Assembly: GCA_001771815.1 (NCBI GenBank)
Contig: MEPU01000012.1
Location: forward strand, 1 to 64,000
Length of the DNA: 64,000 bases
Reading direction: 5' to 3'
Source: Bdellovibrionales bacterium RIFCSPHIGHO2_01_FULL_40_29
GTDB lineage: Bacteria > Bdellovibrionota > Bdellovibrionia > Bdellovibrionales > Bdellovibrionaceae
The number at the start of each line of letters is the position of its first letter. The first letter of the stretch is position 1. A model generated the notes under the pieces. The model was given only the letters and a program-made list of their open reading frames with translations. It was not told the DNA's origin and searched no databases. The translations under genes were made by a program, and so were the position numbers. Positions 33,424 to 42,954 of the stretch are shown piece after piece.

Positions 33424-33486
33424 TTGAGTTTTAGTGCTTGAATCCTAAGCCACGTTTGAGATACGTTTTACCCCTAAGAGGTGAAA

Positions 33487-34659
33487 ATGAGCACGTCATA
33501 TTGGTTAGACCGCACAAATCCAACAAATAAAAAAAATTACGATGTCGTCATTGTCGGTGCCGGAATTTCAGGTCTTTCGACAGCCTATTGGCTGAACCAA
33601 GAGGACCCCTCATTAAAAATTGCCATCGTTGAAAAAAACAGACTAGGTTTTGGAGCCTCTGGTCGAAATGCCGGCTTTGTCACGTGTGGATCTGTCGAAC
33701 ACTTCAATCGCTTAATCTCCAAACATGGCCAAGCAGAAGCCCTTGAAATCTGGCGATTTGCCGAAACCAATTTAAAATTATTGCAAGAACACATCATTGG
33801 TGATCAAGGCAGCTCCATCGAATTTTATAAACGAGGTGCCTATTCCCTAGCGGCTCAAGACAACGAGTTCAATGAACTCAAGACTGTTGCTAAAACAATG
33901 ACAACTTTGGATATTCCCGTCGAAATATTTTCTTCCACTGAAATTGAAAAAAATGTGGGCGCCACAAATTTTGTTGGCGGCATCAAATATTTAGACGATG
34001 CGGAAACCAATCCTTTTTTACTGATGGAGCTGATGCGCACAAAAATTAAAGCTGATATTTTTGAACTGACCGAAGCTCATAATTATTTGCAAACATCAGA
34101 AGGAACGCGAATTTTAAAAACAGATAATGGTGATTTTGAATGTTCAATGATTATTTATAGTTTAAATGGTTACTCACCCAGCATTCATCCTTATTTCGAA
34201 GATAAAATCTATGCCACGCGAGCCCAAATTTTAATGATGGAGAAAGCCCCCTTATTTATGGATGGCCCGTGCTATGCGAATTTTTATTTAGATTATTTTC
34301 GACAAATGCCAAACGGAGCTCTTTTGATTGGTGGCTTCCGTCAGCTTGAGAAAGCCACCGAAGTGGGTTACTCCGATCACATCACTCCGGTGATTCAGAA
34401 TGCGCTTCATGATTTTGTAAAGAATCATTTGCCGACACTCAAAGATAAACCTGTCTCTCATCGTTGGGGCGGAATTATGGGCTTTTCAAAAGATGGCCAA
34501 CCCATGATTGGCTCTCTTCCAACGGATGGTCAGGTTTTCTTTAATGGAGGCTACACCGGACATGGTCTTGGTTTAGCTTTCCACACCGGAAAACGTTTGG
34601 TCGATTTGATTTTCGGTCGAGATGTGCCGGCATGGTTATCAGCACGCCGGTTTTCTTAG
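33487..34659 (+). CDS. FAD-dependent amine/amino acid oxidase (DAO family)
   Basis: The 390-residue protein has an N-terminal Rossmann motif, VVIVGAGISGLSTAYWL, then VEKNRLGFGASGRNAGFV, the DAO (PF01266) fold and the C-terminal HRWGGIMGFSKDGQPMIG, GGYTGHGLGLAFHTGK motifs. This is closest to PuuB/gamma-glutamylputrescine oxidase-type enzymes, which oxidise amines producing an aldehyde and hydrogen peroxide. AGAGGTG precedes ATG 33487; a GTG six bases upstream is the alternative. No operon partner. Confidence 0.85.
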   Translation: MSTSYWLDRTNPTNKKNYDVVIVGAGISGLSTAYWLNQEDPSLKIAIVEKNRLGFGASGRNAGFVTCGSVEHFNRLISKHGQAEALEIWRFAETNLKLLQEHIIGDQGSSIEFYKRGAYSLAAQDNEFNELKTVAKTMTTLDIPVEIFSSTEIEKNVGATNFVGGIKYLDDAETNPFLLMELMRTKIKADIFELTEAHNYLQTSEGTRILKTDNGDFECSMIIYSLNGYSPSIHPYFEDKIYATRAQILMMEKAPLFMDGPCYANFYLDYFRQMPNGALLIGGFRQLEKATEVGYSDHITPVIQNALHDFVKNHLPTLKDKPVSHRWGGIMGFSKDGQPMIGSLPTDGQVFFNGGYTGHGLGLAFHTGKRLVDLIFGRDVPAWLSARRFS

Positions 34660-34664
34660 TTCAC

Positions 34665-37244
34665 CTATTCACATTTACTGCTACCGCAATCCACACACGT
34701 GAAACAGCCTTCCTGCAGTTTCACATTGCTACTGTGACATGACGTGCACTTAATAGATTTAATTTCAGTGATATACGTTTTCAATGTTCTGGCAATAGCT
34801 TTTGCAAACGATGTGATCGTTCCTTCACTTTTTATCAGCTGCGATACAATAAACTCAATATCCGCACCATGCCTCAAAGCTGTTGAGATCATTCGTGTTA
34901 ATGCTTCTTGCTCGTCCGATTCGAAAAATTCACGGATGTCTTTTAGTATCCAACCATCTTCCGTTTCTAAATTATAAAGTCCTGATTTTTCTTTCACCAG
35001 TTTTCCATTTTTCAGTTTCACCGGAAGATGCAAGCTATTTGGCTTTAAAGCAAAAACTTCGTAAGGGTCACTATCCAATAATCCTACAATCACCACCCAT
35101 TTTTTTCCAGCACTGGTCAAATGATGAATATCACAATCCAAGGACTTAGGCCGAGCAATGGCTTTGGTGCGTGGAATTCCCTTTTCTAATGTCAGATCAG
35201 CAGAACTTCCAGCAGATAGAACACTGGTCATTGTGCCTTCACGGTAAGATGTGCATCCCTTGATTGTTCCTGATTTGTAAACATCAAAGTACAATCGTTT
35301 AAAATCGTCGTAAGGATAGCTTTCAGGAATGTTCACTGTTTTTGACATCGCTGAATCAATGTATTTCGAAAGCGTTGCCATTGTTTTCACGTGATCATCA
35401 ATTGTTAGATTGTATGTGGTAGCCGCCCAATCCGCATCTGGATTCCATGTGTTATTTCTTTCGTGAAAACGGACCGCATAATCCCTCACACGCGATTCTT
35501 TTAATAAACCGCGTGATTGATCATACTTCCAGACATTTCCTTCAAATGTTGTAACTAAAACATTTTCTCCGCCCTCTTTGACCCATTCCCATTTAGTTTC
35601 TGGTCCGCTAATTGAAAATGTTTTCATATCCCATTTAATTTCTTTAGGAAGGCCTAAACCGATAGGACCATAAGGCTGCACCACAGTTCGTGTGTACTCA
35701 GACATAAAAATAGGCTCTAATCCACCCGAAACATTATTGGCAAAAATCGAACTGTTCCCCGTCGGTTGAATAGATAACAAATGGCTATTGCGAATTCCAA
35801 ACTGCCGAATGGCCTTTAAAGTTTCCGCAGAAAGTTTTTTAACGAATTGTCCATTTAAATATTTTTCAGCATCAAACAATGGGAAAGGCCCTTTTTCACG
35901 AGCCAACTCTGCCGAAGTTTTATAGGCTTCATTCATGATAAATGAACCCAGCTCTTCTGTTAATGCCAAAGCTTTATCTGAGCCATAGCGCACTTTCAGC
36001 ATCATCAAAGCAGATCCATAACCTAAAATTCCTAAACCAATCCGACGTTTTGTCTTTAAACTGTCTTGTTGTTCTGGCAATGGAACCATAGTTTTGTCAT
36101 TCACATTATCCATAAAGCGAACGGCTGTTTGAATCACCTCGCGCAGCTTTGGATAATCCCAGTTTTGATTTTTCGCATCCACAAATTGAGTTAGATTCAC
36201 AGAACCCAACAAACAACACCCTCCCACTGGCAAAACTTGCTCGCCGCAAGGATTTGTCGCATTGATATATTCGGCGTAATAAAGATTATTCAATTTATTG
36301 ATGGTATCATTAAACAAAATTCCGGGCTCATTACGATTGTATGTTGATTTCATCACCAGATCCCAAAGCTCGTTGGCATTGGCAAATGTCTTGTACACGC
36401 GCACCGGCAGCCCGCGCTGCTTCCAGGCATTTAAATTTCCATCCCAATACTTACGATAATCGTCTTTGTTTTTTTCATAATCTGGAAATTCTAAATTCCA
36501 CGGTTTATTATTTTCAACTGCGGTCATAAAATCATCTGATACCAAGACGGACATATTGAATTTTGTCAAACGACCTGGAGTCTGTTTTGCCGTAATGAAC
36601 TCTTCAATATCGGGATGAAAAACCGACATTGTCACCATCTGGGCGCCTTTACGGATTTTCTTTTTGCCCTTGTCGATGGCTTTTTTAATTCCGCTTCCTG
36701 CTGTGATCACACCACTTTGAGTGTCCCACATTTCCAGTAACTTCACGGCACCTGGCGAATCGCCTCCGATTCCATCGATATAAGCCCCACGAGGTCGCAT
36801 CACATCCGCACAAAACCCATAGCCGCCTTCAGATTTCAGAATCAAGGCCTGGCGCTTGAGCTCATCCATAATGCCATCCATAGAATCTTGGTTTTCACCG
36901 CGAAAGCCACTGACGAAACAATTTATGTACGTGGTTCCCTTCAGTCCCGTTCCGGCATTTGACGTGATTCGTCCACCTGGAACGAACTTAAAATCTTGCA
37001 GAATGCCAAGAAACTTCTGACTCCAATACTTCTGATCTTCTGGTTTTTCGACAGAAGCCATATCTTTAGCAATCGCTAGGTGGCGATCGTTGATATCATT
37101 CTCGCCGGCATATCTATAGGTTTGATTAAAAATTTCTTCTGAAAATTCATCGATAAAAATTGTTTTATGAGATTCTATTTCCGATTTTTGAGTTTTTTGA
37201 GGTTCGGAATCTTTTGCAGTGTGACGGATGAGCTCTAATTCCAT
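34665..37244 (-). CDS. nrdJ: Vitamin B12-dependent (class II) ribonucleotide reductase
   Basis: This 859-residue protein reduces ribonucleotides with adenosylcobalamin, independently of oxygen. Landmarks are GGRITSNAGTGLKGTTYIN, the NPCGEQVLPVGGCCLLGSVNL loop in two parts with the redox Cys and radical Cys, RRIGLGILGYGSALM, and a C-terminal Cys-rich zinc-like tail (CTSCHSS and CFTCVDCGSSKC) that carries the regenerating Cys pair. Length is normal. An FNR/DNR-like box lies 79 bp before its start, matching an oxygen-limitation role. It lies downstream of the HiPIP gene in the same direction but has its own promoter-like region. Confidence 0.93.
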   Translation of the reverse strand: MELELIRHTAKDSEPQKTQKSEIESHKTIFIDEFSEEIFNQTYRYAGENDINDRHLAIAKDMASVEKPEDQKYWSQKFLGILQDFKFVPGGRITSNAGTGLKGTTYINCFVSGFRGENQDSMDGIMDELKRQALILKSEGGYGFCADVMRPRGAYIDGIGGDSPGAVKLLEMWDTQSGVITAGSGIKKAIDKGKKKIRKGAQMVTMSVFHPDIEEFITAKQTPGRLTKFNMSVLVSDDFMTAVENNKPWNLEFPDYEKNKDDYRKYWDGNLNAWKQRGLPVRVYKTFANANELWDLVMKSTYNRNEPGILFNDTINKLNNLYYAEYINATNPCGEQVLPVGGCCLLGSVNLTQFVDAKNQNWDYPKLREVIQTAVRFMDNVNDKTMVPLPEQQDSLKTKRRIGLGILGYGSALMMLKVRYGSDKALALTEELGSFIMNEAYKTSAELAREKGPFPLFDAEKYLNGQFVKKLSAETLKAIRQFGIRNSHLLSIQPTGNSSIFANNVSGGLEPIFMSEYTRTVVQPYGPIGLGLPKEIKWDMKTFSISGPETKWEWVKEGGENVLVTTFEGNVWKYDQSRGLLKESRVRDYAVRFHERNNTWNPDADWAATTYNLTIDDHVKTMATLSKYIDSAMSKTVNIPESYPYDDFKRLYFDVYKSGTIKGCTSYREGTMTSVLSAGSSADLTLEKGIPRTKAIARPKSLDCDIHHLTSAGKKWVVIVGLLDSDPYEVFALKPNSLHLPVKLKNGKLVKEKSGLYNLETEDGWILKDIREFFESDEQEALTRMISTALRHGADIEFIVSQLIKSEGTITSFAKAIARTLKTYITEIKSIKCTSCHSSNVKLQEGCFTCVDCGSSKCE

Positions 37245-37293
37245 TTATTGTTCTCCTGATGATGATGTCCGTGGACCATGTCGCCTTAAAAAA

Positions 37294-37336
37294 ATCGTAA
37301 GCCGAATTCTTTGCGGGACGACATGATCTGAATCAT
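37294..37336 (-). promoter_or_regulatory. FNR/DNR-type site and -10 element of nrdJ
   Basis: ATGATCTGAATCAT (37323-37336) is a near-perfect palindrome of the TTGAT-N4-ATCAA class, with A/T at the outermost positions. On the minus strand TACGAT (37299-37294) sits where the -10 box of a class II FNR promoter is expected, placing the box centre about 41.5 bp before a start site near 37288. A related box precedes nirK. The match is visual; binding is inferred. Confidence 0.55.
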
Positions 37337-37352
37337 ATCGATCGAACTATTT

Positions 37353-37721
37353 TTAAGGCCTTTTCGCCCAAGAATTACACCATCCGGACGCTTTGACGAC
37401 TTGACCGGCAAAAAGCGAACATTTTCCAACTTCTTCGGCGCCCTGCATTCCGTGCTTGGTATATAAAAGGCAGTTTGAACAGTTTTGCTTCGCAAATGGT
37501 GTTCCTTGGCGCTCAGTTTTCAATTTAGCATCCTTCACATCAGACGTCTTGTGCTGATAATGTAAGGTTGCTGCCATGCCCTTTCCTGGCTCAACCAAAG
37601 GTAAATCACCAGCTCCTGAACCACGACGACGCTCTTGAGCAAAGCTTAGTTTGGGCATCAATACCGAAGCTCCTACAGCAACCAGCATTGTTTTTAAGAA
37701 ATCTCTTCTTTGATTTTTCAT
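37353..37721 (-). CDS. High-potential iron-sulfur protein (HiPIP), Tat exported
   Basis: The 122-residue protein has a twin-arginine signal (NQRRDFLK, hydrophobic LVAVGASVLM) and four Cys in HiPIP spacing, C81, C84, C101 and C115, to hold a [4Fe-4S] cluster in the periplasm. HiPIPs are small electron carriers. As last gene of the nirK operon it is likely to shuttle electrons to the nitrite reductase or another terminal reductase. ATG 37721 follows AAGGAG and gives the clean Tat peptide; an upstream in-frame start at 37751 does not. Confidence 0.88.
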   Translation of the reverse strand: MKNQRRDFLKTMLVAVGASVLMPKLSFAQERRRGSGAGDLPLVEPGKGMAATLHYQHKTSDVKDAKLKTERQGTPFAKQNCSNCLLYTKHGMQGAEEVGKCSLFAGQVVKASGWCNSWAKRP

Positions 37722-37747
37722 GTTTTTCTCCTTGGTTGAATTTACTT

Positions 37748-38887
37748 TCATGTTTTATTTGTATAAAGAATTTTTAAAAAGAACGATCGACTCCAAATTA
37801 AACATCCCACAATCCATCCGGCAAATAACAAGATAAGCGTTAAATTTCGATTCGAACCCGAATAGGCTAAACTGGCTCGGTAAAAAGCCAAAATCAAAAA
37901 TACAAACATGAACCATTTCAAGTTACGATCCACCAACTCAAGCGACATATCATGTTGACCGTGGGACAGCACCACTCGCGTTGAAACAAGAATAGTCAGC
38001 AATGCAAATCCCCCAATATAAGTGATGTGCATCAAATGCAAACTGTACATTGGAAAAATTGACGTCAGCAAGAAACCCAAAGCCATCAAATGAACAGCTA
38101 TCCGAAGTCCCCGCCCCAAGTTCCCCTTAACAGATCGCGGGTGATAAACTTTGAACTTAAAAACGGCCATCCAGGCAATCACAGCAAATTTTATAAAATT
38201 TCCAAGACCCGAAGAAACAAAAGCCTCAATGACAAAAGCCAAATTCAAAGTTACTGCCAAAGCGAAAAAAAATCCCATCGTTTCGTTCGAGGCTGTTCGA
38301 ATATCGATAGCACCTTGAACTCGACTGAGTGCTGGAATCAAACGACTGCCAAGACCTAAAATTAAATTCAGAACAAAAGCCTGAAAAAATAAATTTTTAC
38401 CCAGCAAAAAAGTCTCAGCTGATAGAGCTGACGAAGGCCACAAAAGAATCACACTTCCAATAAGGCCAACCAATAATCCAATCGGAACAAACACAAATCC
38501 AGGTGGTGGATTTGCTTTTTTCACCCGCCATCGACGGGCGATAAAAAAGAATAAGAATAGAAATTGAAAAATCGCAACTCCGTAGGCAATACTAGGCTGT
38601 GCAAAATAGGCCAATACACCCTGTAACCAAACAGCCGCTAATCCAACAAATACTTCCCACTTTCTAGCTTCGTGTGTTTGAGACATTTTTGGAACAGCTG
38701 TCATTAAAAATCCATAGATGTACGCAAAAAGGAATCCCGTAATCATTAAATTAGCATGCGCACTCATTGGAAAGGATTCCACCAAGTTAAATTGAAATGC
38801 CGTCCAAAGTCCAACACCCAAAAATGACATCACAAGACCTGAAATAAAGAAAAGTTGATATGGTTCGAAATTATTTTTTATTTTCAT
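37748..38887 (-). CDS. nnrS: NnrS-family membrane protein
   Basis: The 379-residue protein has about twelve membrane segments and typical NnrS features: AHANLMITGFLFAYIYGF with its His, GSRLIPALSRVQG, and a His in MYSLHLMHITYIGGFA. NnrS is a haem/copper membrane protein linked to relief of nitric oxide stress. Its gene overlaps the SCO gene by 17 bp and is followed by HiPIP. That places it firmly in the nitrite reduction operon. Confidence 0.88.
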   Translation of the reverse strand: MKIKNNFEPYQLFFISGLVMSFLGVGLWTAFQFNLVESFPMSAHANLMITGFLFAYIYGFLMTAVPKMSQTHEARKWEVFVGLAAVWLQGVLAYFAQPSIAYGVAIFQFLFLFFFIARRWRVKKANPPPGFVFVPIGLLVGLIGSVILLWPSSALSAETFLLGKNLFFQAFVLNLILGLGSRLIPALSRVQGAIDIRTASNETMGFFFALAVTLNLAFVIEAFVSSGLGNFIKFAVIAWMAVFKFKVYHPRSVKGNLGRGLRIAVHLMALGFLLTSIFPMYSLHLMHITYIGGFALLTILVSTRVVLSHGQHDMSLELVDRNLKWFMFVFLILAFYRASLAYSGSNRNLTLILLFAGWIVGCLIWSRSFFLKILYTNKT

Positions 38888-39443
38888 AAGCTATTATCTT
38901 CTCGATCAACTCATTATGAGGTGAACTGACACCTTTCAGTTTGACTATGGGAACCCCTTCATGACTGAGCAAATTGATTTCATTCGAGTGTGAAAAATCC
39001 ATACCATCCACTTTTTGATAACTAATCCCCAGCACAACAGCCAATTGGCGAACCATAGCATCTTTCTGACCCGTAATAAAAAACCACTTGCTGGCATCGT
39101 ACTTGTGCTTATCCATATAGGCCTTTAATACTGCGGGAGTGTCCTTTTCCGAATCAAACGAAGCGACCACCATACGATATTTTTTAACCCCTTTGGCTTT
39201 CAGTTCTTTTTCAATTTCTTCTAATTTTTTAAAAGTCATGGGACAAGAGTACTGACAACTGGTGTAGGTCATCGCTATGACAACTGGTTCACCATAAAAT
39301 TCCTTCAACGTGATACGGCGATCATCGTGAGTCATCCACACATCTTTTAATTGATAAACTGAGTTCTGAGGAAGCGCCTGAGCAGAAACAACTCCGCTGA
39401 ACAGTGTAAATATGATTGTTAAAAAACTGAGACCTAATTTCAT
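38871..39443 (-). CDS. SCO1/SenC-type copper chaperone
   Basis: The 190-residue product has a signal peptide (cleavage near residue 21) and a thioredoxin-like fold with the copper-binding Cys pair C63 and C67 in TSCQYSCPM, plus a His near DFSHSNE. SCO proteins deliver copper to cytochrome oxidase or other periplasmic copper enzymes; here the client is probably the neighbouring NirK. I start at ATG 39443 after GGAGAG; the frame is open for another 19 codons inside the preceding gene. It overlaps nirV-like by 4 bp. Confidence 0.88.
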   Translation of the reverse strand: MKLGLSFLTIIFTLFSGVVSAQALPQNSVYQLKDVWMTHDDRRITLKEFYGEPVVIAMTYTSCQYSCPMTFKKLEEIEKELKAKGVKKYRMVVASFDSEKDTPAVLKAYMDKHKYDASKWFFITGQKDAMVRQLAVVLGISYQKVDGMDFSHSNEINLLSHEGVPIVKLKGVSSPHNELIEKIIAYENKK

Positions 39444-40246
39444 TTTCTCTCCGATTTGATTTGAGAAGCCTCTTTTACACAACGAAATCCTAAATTCCAA
39501 AGTGCAGAATTTCCTTTTAAACTAGAGCGAAATGCAAACCGCATAAATGCCGCATAATTTTCTTTGTCGCCACTGTTCATGCTGCCAGCCCCACAAAATA
39601 AATCCCGATTAAATGTGGTGTCCTCACGACTTTCACCAGTCACCATGCTGGAATTGAAGTCCTCAACCCACTCCCACACCAACCCATGCATATCGTGTAA
39701 TCCATAAAGACTCTTATAAATCGAACGCACCTGTGGAATTGAAATTTCTTTAGGCTGTCCATACCAGTTCAGAATTCGCTCCAAAAATTTTGAATTTTTA
39801 TTGGCATCTTTTACTTTTTCGCTGGCTGCAGCTAAATACTCCCACTCGTTGATTGTCGGCAATCTCGCCTGAATACTTTCACAGTAAGCCCGGGCCGCAA
39901 ACCAGGACACAGAAGTCACCGGCGATAACAAATGAACTCCGGACTTTACAGTTTGATCATCTGCAAATTGTTCGAGATAACCACCTTCCGCAAAAAGGGC
40001 TGGAACTTGGCTTTTCGTCCACTGGGGATTCAGCTTAAGAAATTCAATAAAATCTGAATTAGTCACTTGCGAGATTTGCACTTGCAATGATTTGACTTTG
40101 TAGATCAACTTTTGATTATTTTTTTTAGGTTTCAACCAAAAGGGATTCAATGACCCCTTCGGTACAGTTACAAATTCTTGAGTTGCAAAAACATGCTGGG
40201 CAAATACCAATAGACAAATCAATAAAATTTGCCCAGCACCTTTCAT
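39440..40246 (-). CDS. NirV-like formylglycine-generating-enzyme family protein
   Basis: The 268-residue exported protein belongs to the SUMF1/FGE-sulfatase family: PVTSVSWFAARAYCESIQARLPTINEWEY in two parts, GLHDMHGLVWEWVEDF, and a C-terminal WNLGFRCVKE. A gene of this family (nirV) is commonly located right after nirK in denitrifiers. NirV's role is not settled; it is not essential for nitrite reduction in studied cases. Its start is one base after the nirK stop. Signal peptide at 1-22. Confidence 0.8.
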   Translation of the reverse strand: MKGAGQILLICLLVFAQHVFATQEFVTVPKGSLNPFWLKPKKNNQKLIYKVKSLQVQISQVTNSDFIEFLKLNPQWTKSQVPALFAEGGYLEQFADDQTVKSGVHLLSPVTSVSWFAARAYCESIQARLPTINEWEYLAAASEKVKDANKNSKFLERILNWYGQPKEISIPQVRSIYKSLYGLHDMHGLVWEWVEDFNSSMVTGESREDTTFNRDLFCGAGSMNSGDKENYAAFMRFAFRSSLKGNSALWNLGFRCVKEASQIKSERK

Positions 40247-40247
40247 G

Positions 40248-41651
40248 TTAGTGTCCGCCCGCTGGAGCAGTTGCTTTCAGTGCCTTGACCTCGGCTGGAG
40301 TCACAACTTTTTTACTGTTACCAGCCATTGTGTACACATAAGTTAAAACGTTAGCAATACTTTCATCGGTTAATCCCAATGCTGGCATCACGCTATTGTA
40401 TTTTTCTTTATTCACAGTGATGGCACCACTAAGACCATTCTTAACAACTGAAATAGCACGTTTTTTATCTGCGTTTAAATAATCCGAGGCTGCAACCGGA
40501 GGAAACACCGATGGAATTCCTTTACCATCTGCTTGATGACAGGCGGCGCAGTTGGCTGCAAAAGTTACTTTTCCCATCTTGATGCGCTCTTCAAGAGATT
40601 TCGCAACAGTAACGGTTTCTTTTTCAACGGATGACTGGATATTGCTTCCCTCAGGCAAGTAAACTTCATCCATTTGTTTTCCAGAATAAATCACTTTATC
40701 TTCAGGTCCTTCAACTTTCATCAACCCTAAAGCCCCTTTATTAAAAGCTCTAAAAATGGAGTGATCGACCAGAACCAAATTTCCGCTTGTTTCCGTTTTG
40801 TATTCCACAATGGCAGATCCACCAGCAGGAACTAATGTTGTTTGCACATTCTCATTGATGAGCTTTGTTCCACCTTCAACATAAACCTTATCAAAAATTT
40901 CACCAATCACATGAAACGATGACACCAAGTTAGGACCACCATTACCAAAAAAGATTCGAATATTCTCACCCACTTTAGCTTTCAAAGCGCCGTCACCAGT
41001 CATTGAATTCACTGATCCATTGAACACAACATAAGTTGGTCGTTCATCAATGGCTTTTTCCATATCAAATGGTTGGTAACCTTGTTTTCCATTTTTCCCC
41101 TTTGTATAGAAATCGCCTTGCATCACATAGAATTCACGATCAACTTTAGGCAATCCACCTTTGGGTTCAACCAAAATTAAACCATACATTCCATTAGCAA
41201 TGTGCATACCCACAGGAGCTGTCGCGCAGTGATAAACATACAACCCAGGATTCAACGCCTTAAATGAAAATACAGAACTGTGTCCAGGAGCTGTGAACGA
41301 AGAAGCAGCTCCACCGCCGGGTCCTGTGACAGCATGCAAATCAATATTATGTGGCATTTTACTGGAAGGATGATTCATCAAATGAAATTCAACCATATCA
41401 CCTTCTTTAATTCGAATAAACTTTCCAGGAACAGTTCCTCCGAATGTCCAGAATGTGTACTCTGTACCGTCAGCGATTGGCATTTTCTTTTCAACTACTT
41501 CCATCTTCACAATCACTTTTGTATTATGTGATCGCGTGATGGGTGGCGGAACTTCCGGTGGAGCTGTTAACACCGCATTCTCTTCACCTTTAATTTGGGC
41601 TTGAGCACCAAGACTTAGAACTGATATCAGGATCACTAGCAACTTTTGCAT
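40248..41651 (-). CDS. nirK: Copper nitrite reductase with C-terminal cytochrome c
   Basis: NirK reduces nitrite to nitric oxide in the periplasm. After a signal peptide (1-19) come two cupredoxin domains. The type 1 copper ligands are H101, C142, H150 and M155, the type 2 ligands H106, H141 and H297, with catalytic D104 and H247. A C-terminal class I cytochrome c domain (CAACH at 368-372, axial Met near 422 in VMPALG) is fused, as in Bdellovibrio-, Hyphomicrobium- or Ralstonia-type NirKs, and probably feeds electrons directly. The gene leads the operon nirK-nirV-like-SCO-nnrS-HiPIP; an AAGGAG and FNR-like box lie upstream. Confidence 0.95.
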   Translation of the reverse strand: MQKLLVILISVLSLGAQAQIKGEENAVLTAPPEVPPPITRSHNTKVIVKMEVVEKKMPIADGTEYTFWTFGGTVPGKFIRIKEGDMVEFHLMNHPSSKMPHNIDLHAVTGPGGGAASSFTAPGHSSVFSFKALNPGLYVYHCATAPVGMHIANGMYGLILVEPKGGLPKVDREFYVMQGDFYTKGKNGKQGYQPFDMEKAIDERPTYVVFNGSVNSMTGDGALKAKVGENIRIFFGNGGPNLVSSFHVIGEIFDKVYVEGGTKLINENVQTTLVPAGGSAIVEYKTETSGNLVLVDHSIFRAFNKGALGLMKVEGPEDKVIYSGKQMDEVYLPEGSNIQSSVEKETVTVAKSLEERIKMGKVTFAANCAACHQADGKGIPSVFPPVAASDYLNADKKRAISVVKNGLSGAITVNKEKYNSVMPALGLTDESIANVLTYVYTMAGNSKKVVTPAEVKALKATAPAGGH

Positions 41652-41685
41652 TTGAACTTCTCCTTTTGATGATTCATTAAAACTA

Positions 41686-41726
41686 ACTTAAGTCGAAATT
41701 GAAAGATCCGGTATGATCAATGTCAT
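41686..41726 (-). promoter_or_regulatory. FNR/DNR-type site and -10 element of nirK
   Basis: ATGATCAATGTCAT (41713-41726; on the minus strand ATGAC-ATTG-ATCAT) fits TTGAY-N4-RTCAA except for the outermost bases. On the minus strand TTAAGT (41691-41686) lies at the spacing of a -10 box for a site centred near -41.5. The Crp/Fnr gene lies directly upstream (its stop overlaps the box), making it the obvious regulator. Confidence 0.55.
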
Positions 41727-42436
41727 TAGCCCTCTTGAATTAATGCAATCACTCGTCCAGTATCTAGCACTTCAATGTACTGATCTGAAGTCTTAATGAT
41801 TCCTTGATGAGACCAGTCACTCATAATACGAATAACAGATTCTACCGTTGATCCTAGTGAATCGGCAATTTCTTTACGAGTCAATGGTATCGGTAAAATG
41901 CCATCACTTTCTCGAGAGTATTTTTCAATAAGTTGCAAAATAAGTTGAGCCACTTTTTGCTCGAGTGGAGATTTACTAAAAAGCTTTTGATCTTGTAGCA
42001 AAATCATTCGGTTATAAAGCAAATTTTGCATATGCAAAACAATCTCAACATTTTTTGCCCAGTACTTAATATACGTGTCACGCGGAATATCTAAAACCAA
42101 TGATGGCCCCATTGAAATAGCTGTAACAGGATAAACCGCATCAGGCTGAGGCATGACAAATGCCGCGACCGCATCACCCGGAGCTGCAAAGTAAACTATA
42201 ACATCCTCGCCCCGAGGTGTCGGGCGAACCAGTTTGTAGGCTCCACGCAGTATTAAACTGAACTTAGTCGCGGACTCACCAATTCGGTAAAGAACCTCGC
42301 GATGCTTCGATGATCGCATTTGTGCATTTTCAAAAAGCTTAGATAGCATACTTCGATCGCATTTTTTAAAAAGCGAAAACTCTGCAATCTCCGGTAAAAA
42401 TGTTTCGATTTGATTTTGCTGACTCACTAATCCCAT
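41726..42436 (-). CDS. Crp/Fnr-family transcription regulator
   Basis: The 236-residue protein has an N-terminal cyclic-nucleotide-binding-like fold (LYRIGESATKFSLILRGAYKL, GDAVAAFVMPQ) and a C-terminal HTH (LTRKEIADSLGSTVESVIRIMSDW). It lacks the Cys cluster of true FNR, so it may be a DNR/NnrR-type regulator that senses nitric oxide through haem. That is an inference from its place directly before nirK. ATG 42436 is preceded by GGAG; the frame continues to a TTG at 42457. Confidence 0.85.
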   Translation of the reverse strand: MGLVSQQNQIETFLPEIAEFSLFKKCDRSMLSKLFENAQMRSSKHREVLYRIGESATKFSLILRGAYKLVRPTPRGEDVIVYFAAPGDAVAAFVMPQPDAVYPVTAISMGPSLVLDIPRDTYIKYWAKNVEIVLHMQNLLYNRMILLQDQKLFSKSPLEQKVAQLILQLIEKYSRESDGILPIPLTRKEIADSLGSTVESVIRIMSDWSHQGIIKTSDQYIEVLDTGRVIALIQEG

Positions 42437-42565
42437 AGATTTATTACTCCATGCCAATACTTATGCAAATTCAAAGCACGCAGAATCAGTGAGTTTTGAG
42501 CCATTCTGTCCCAAAACCCTATTTTGATCTAAAAATTTGAGACTTTCTGACACAAGCCTAAATCA

Positions 42566-42844
42566 TCAAGAATCACCACAGACGCCACAGCATGACTTCT
42601 TTTGAGATAGCTCATCCTGATTCTTTTTGACGATTCGCACACACCAAATATCAGGCCCTGTGACAAAACTTTCCCAGATTAAATTCTCAGGCTGAAGTTG
42701 CTCAACTTGCATTTGTAATGGCCGAGGCTCGTGGTCATTTATAAACTCAAAACTTGAACCTGGCTTTAAGCCTTCGAAAATGGATAGAAAAATGGCGTGT
42801 CGAGCCTTGGGCTGAATGTCTCTAAAATCGATAACTGTTTTCAT
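42566..42844 (-). CDS. DUF2249-domain protein
   Basis: The 92-residue protein shows the DUF2249 fold: VIDFRDIQPKARHAIFLSIF, LKPGSSFEFINDHEPRPL, and a C-terminal KKSCCGVCGDS. DUF2249 proteins are often associated with denitrification and nitric oxide proteins and hemerythrin-like genes. A Cys-rich tail (CCGVC) could bind metal. AGGGAT precedes ATG 42844. It is divergent from the hemerythrin-like gene. Confidence 0.85.
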   Translation of the reverse strand: MKTVIDFRDIQPKARHAIFLSIFEGLKPGSSFEFINDHEPRPLQMQVEQLQPENLIWESFVTGPDIWCVRIVKKNQDELSQKKSCCGVCGDS

Positions 42845-42954
42845 TTTTATCCCTTCGCAATCACTGCTTCAAGCACCAACGTATCGCAGTTCTTTCAACT
42901 GATGCTATGACCAATATCATACGGCTGAATTTGGCAATACCGTACTCTTGTATT

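Noticed and set aside
37286-37495. 69-residue minus-strand ORF between nrdJ and HiPIP
   Set aside because: It overlaps the HiPIP gene in another frame; the space is better explained by the nrdJ promoter.
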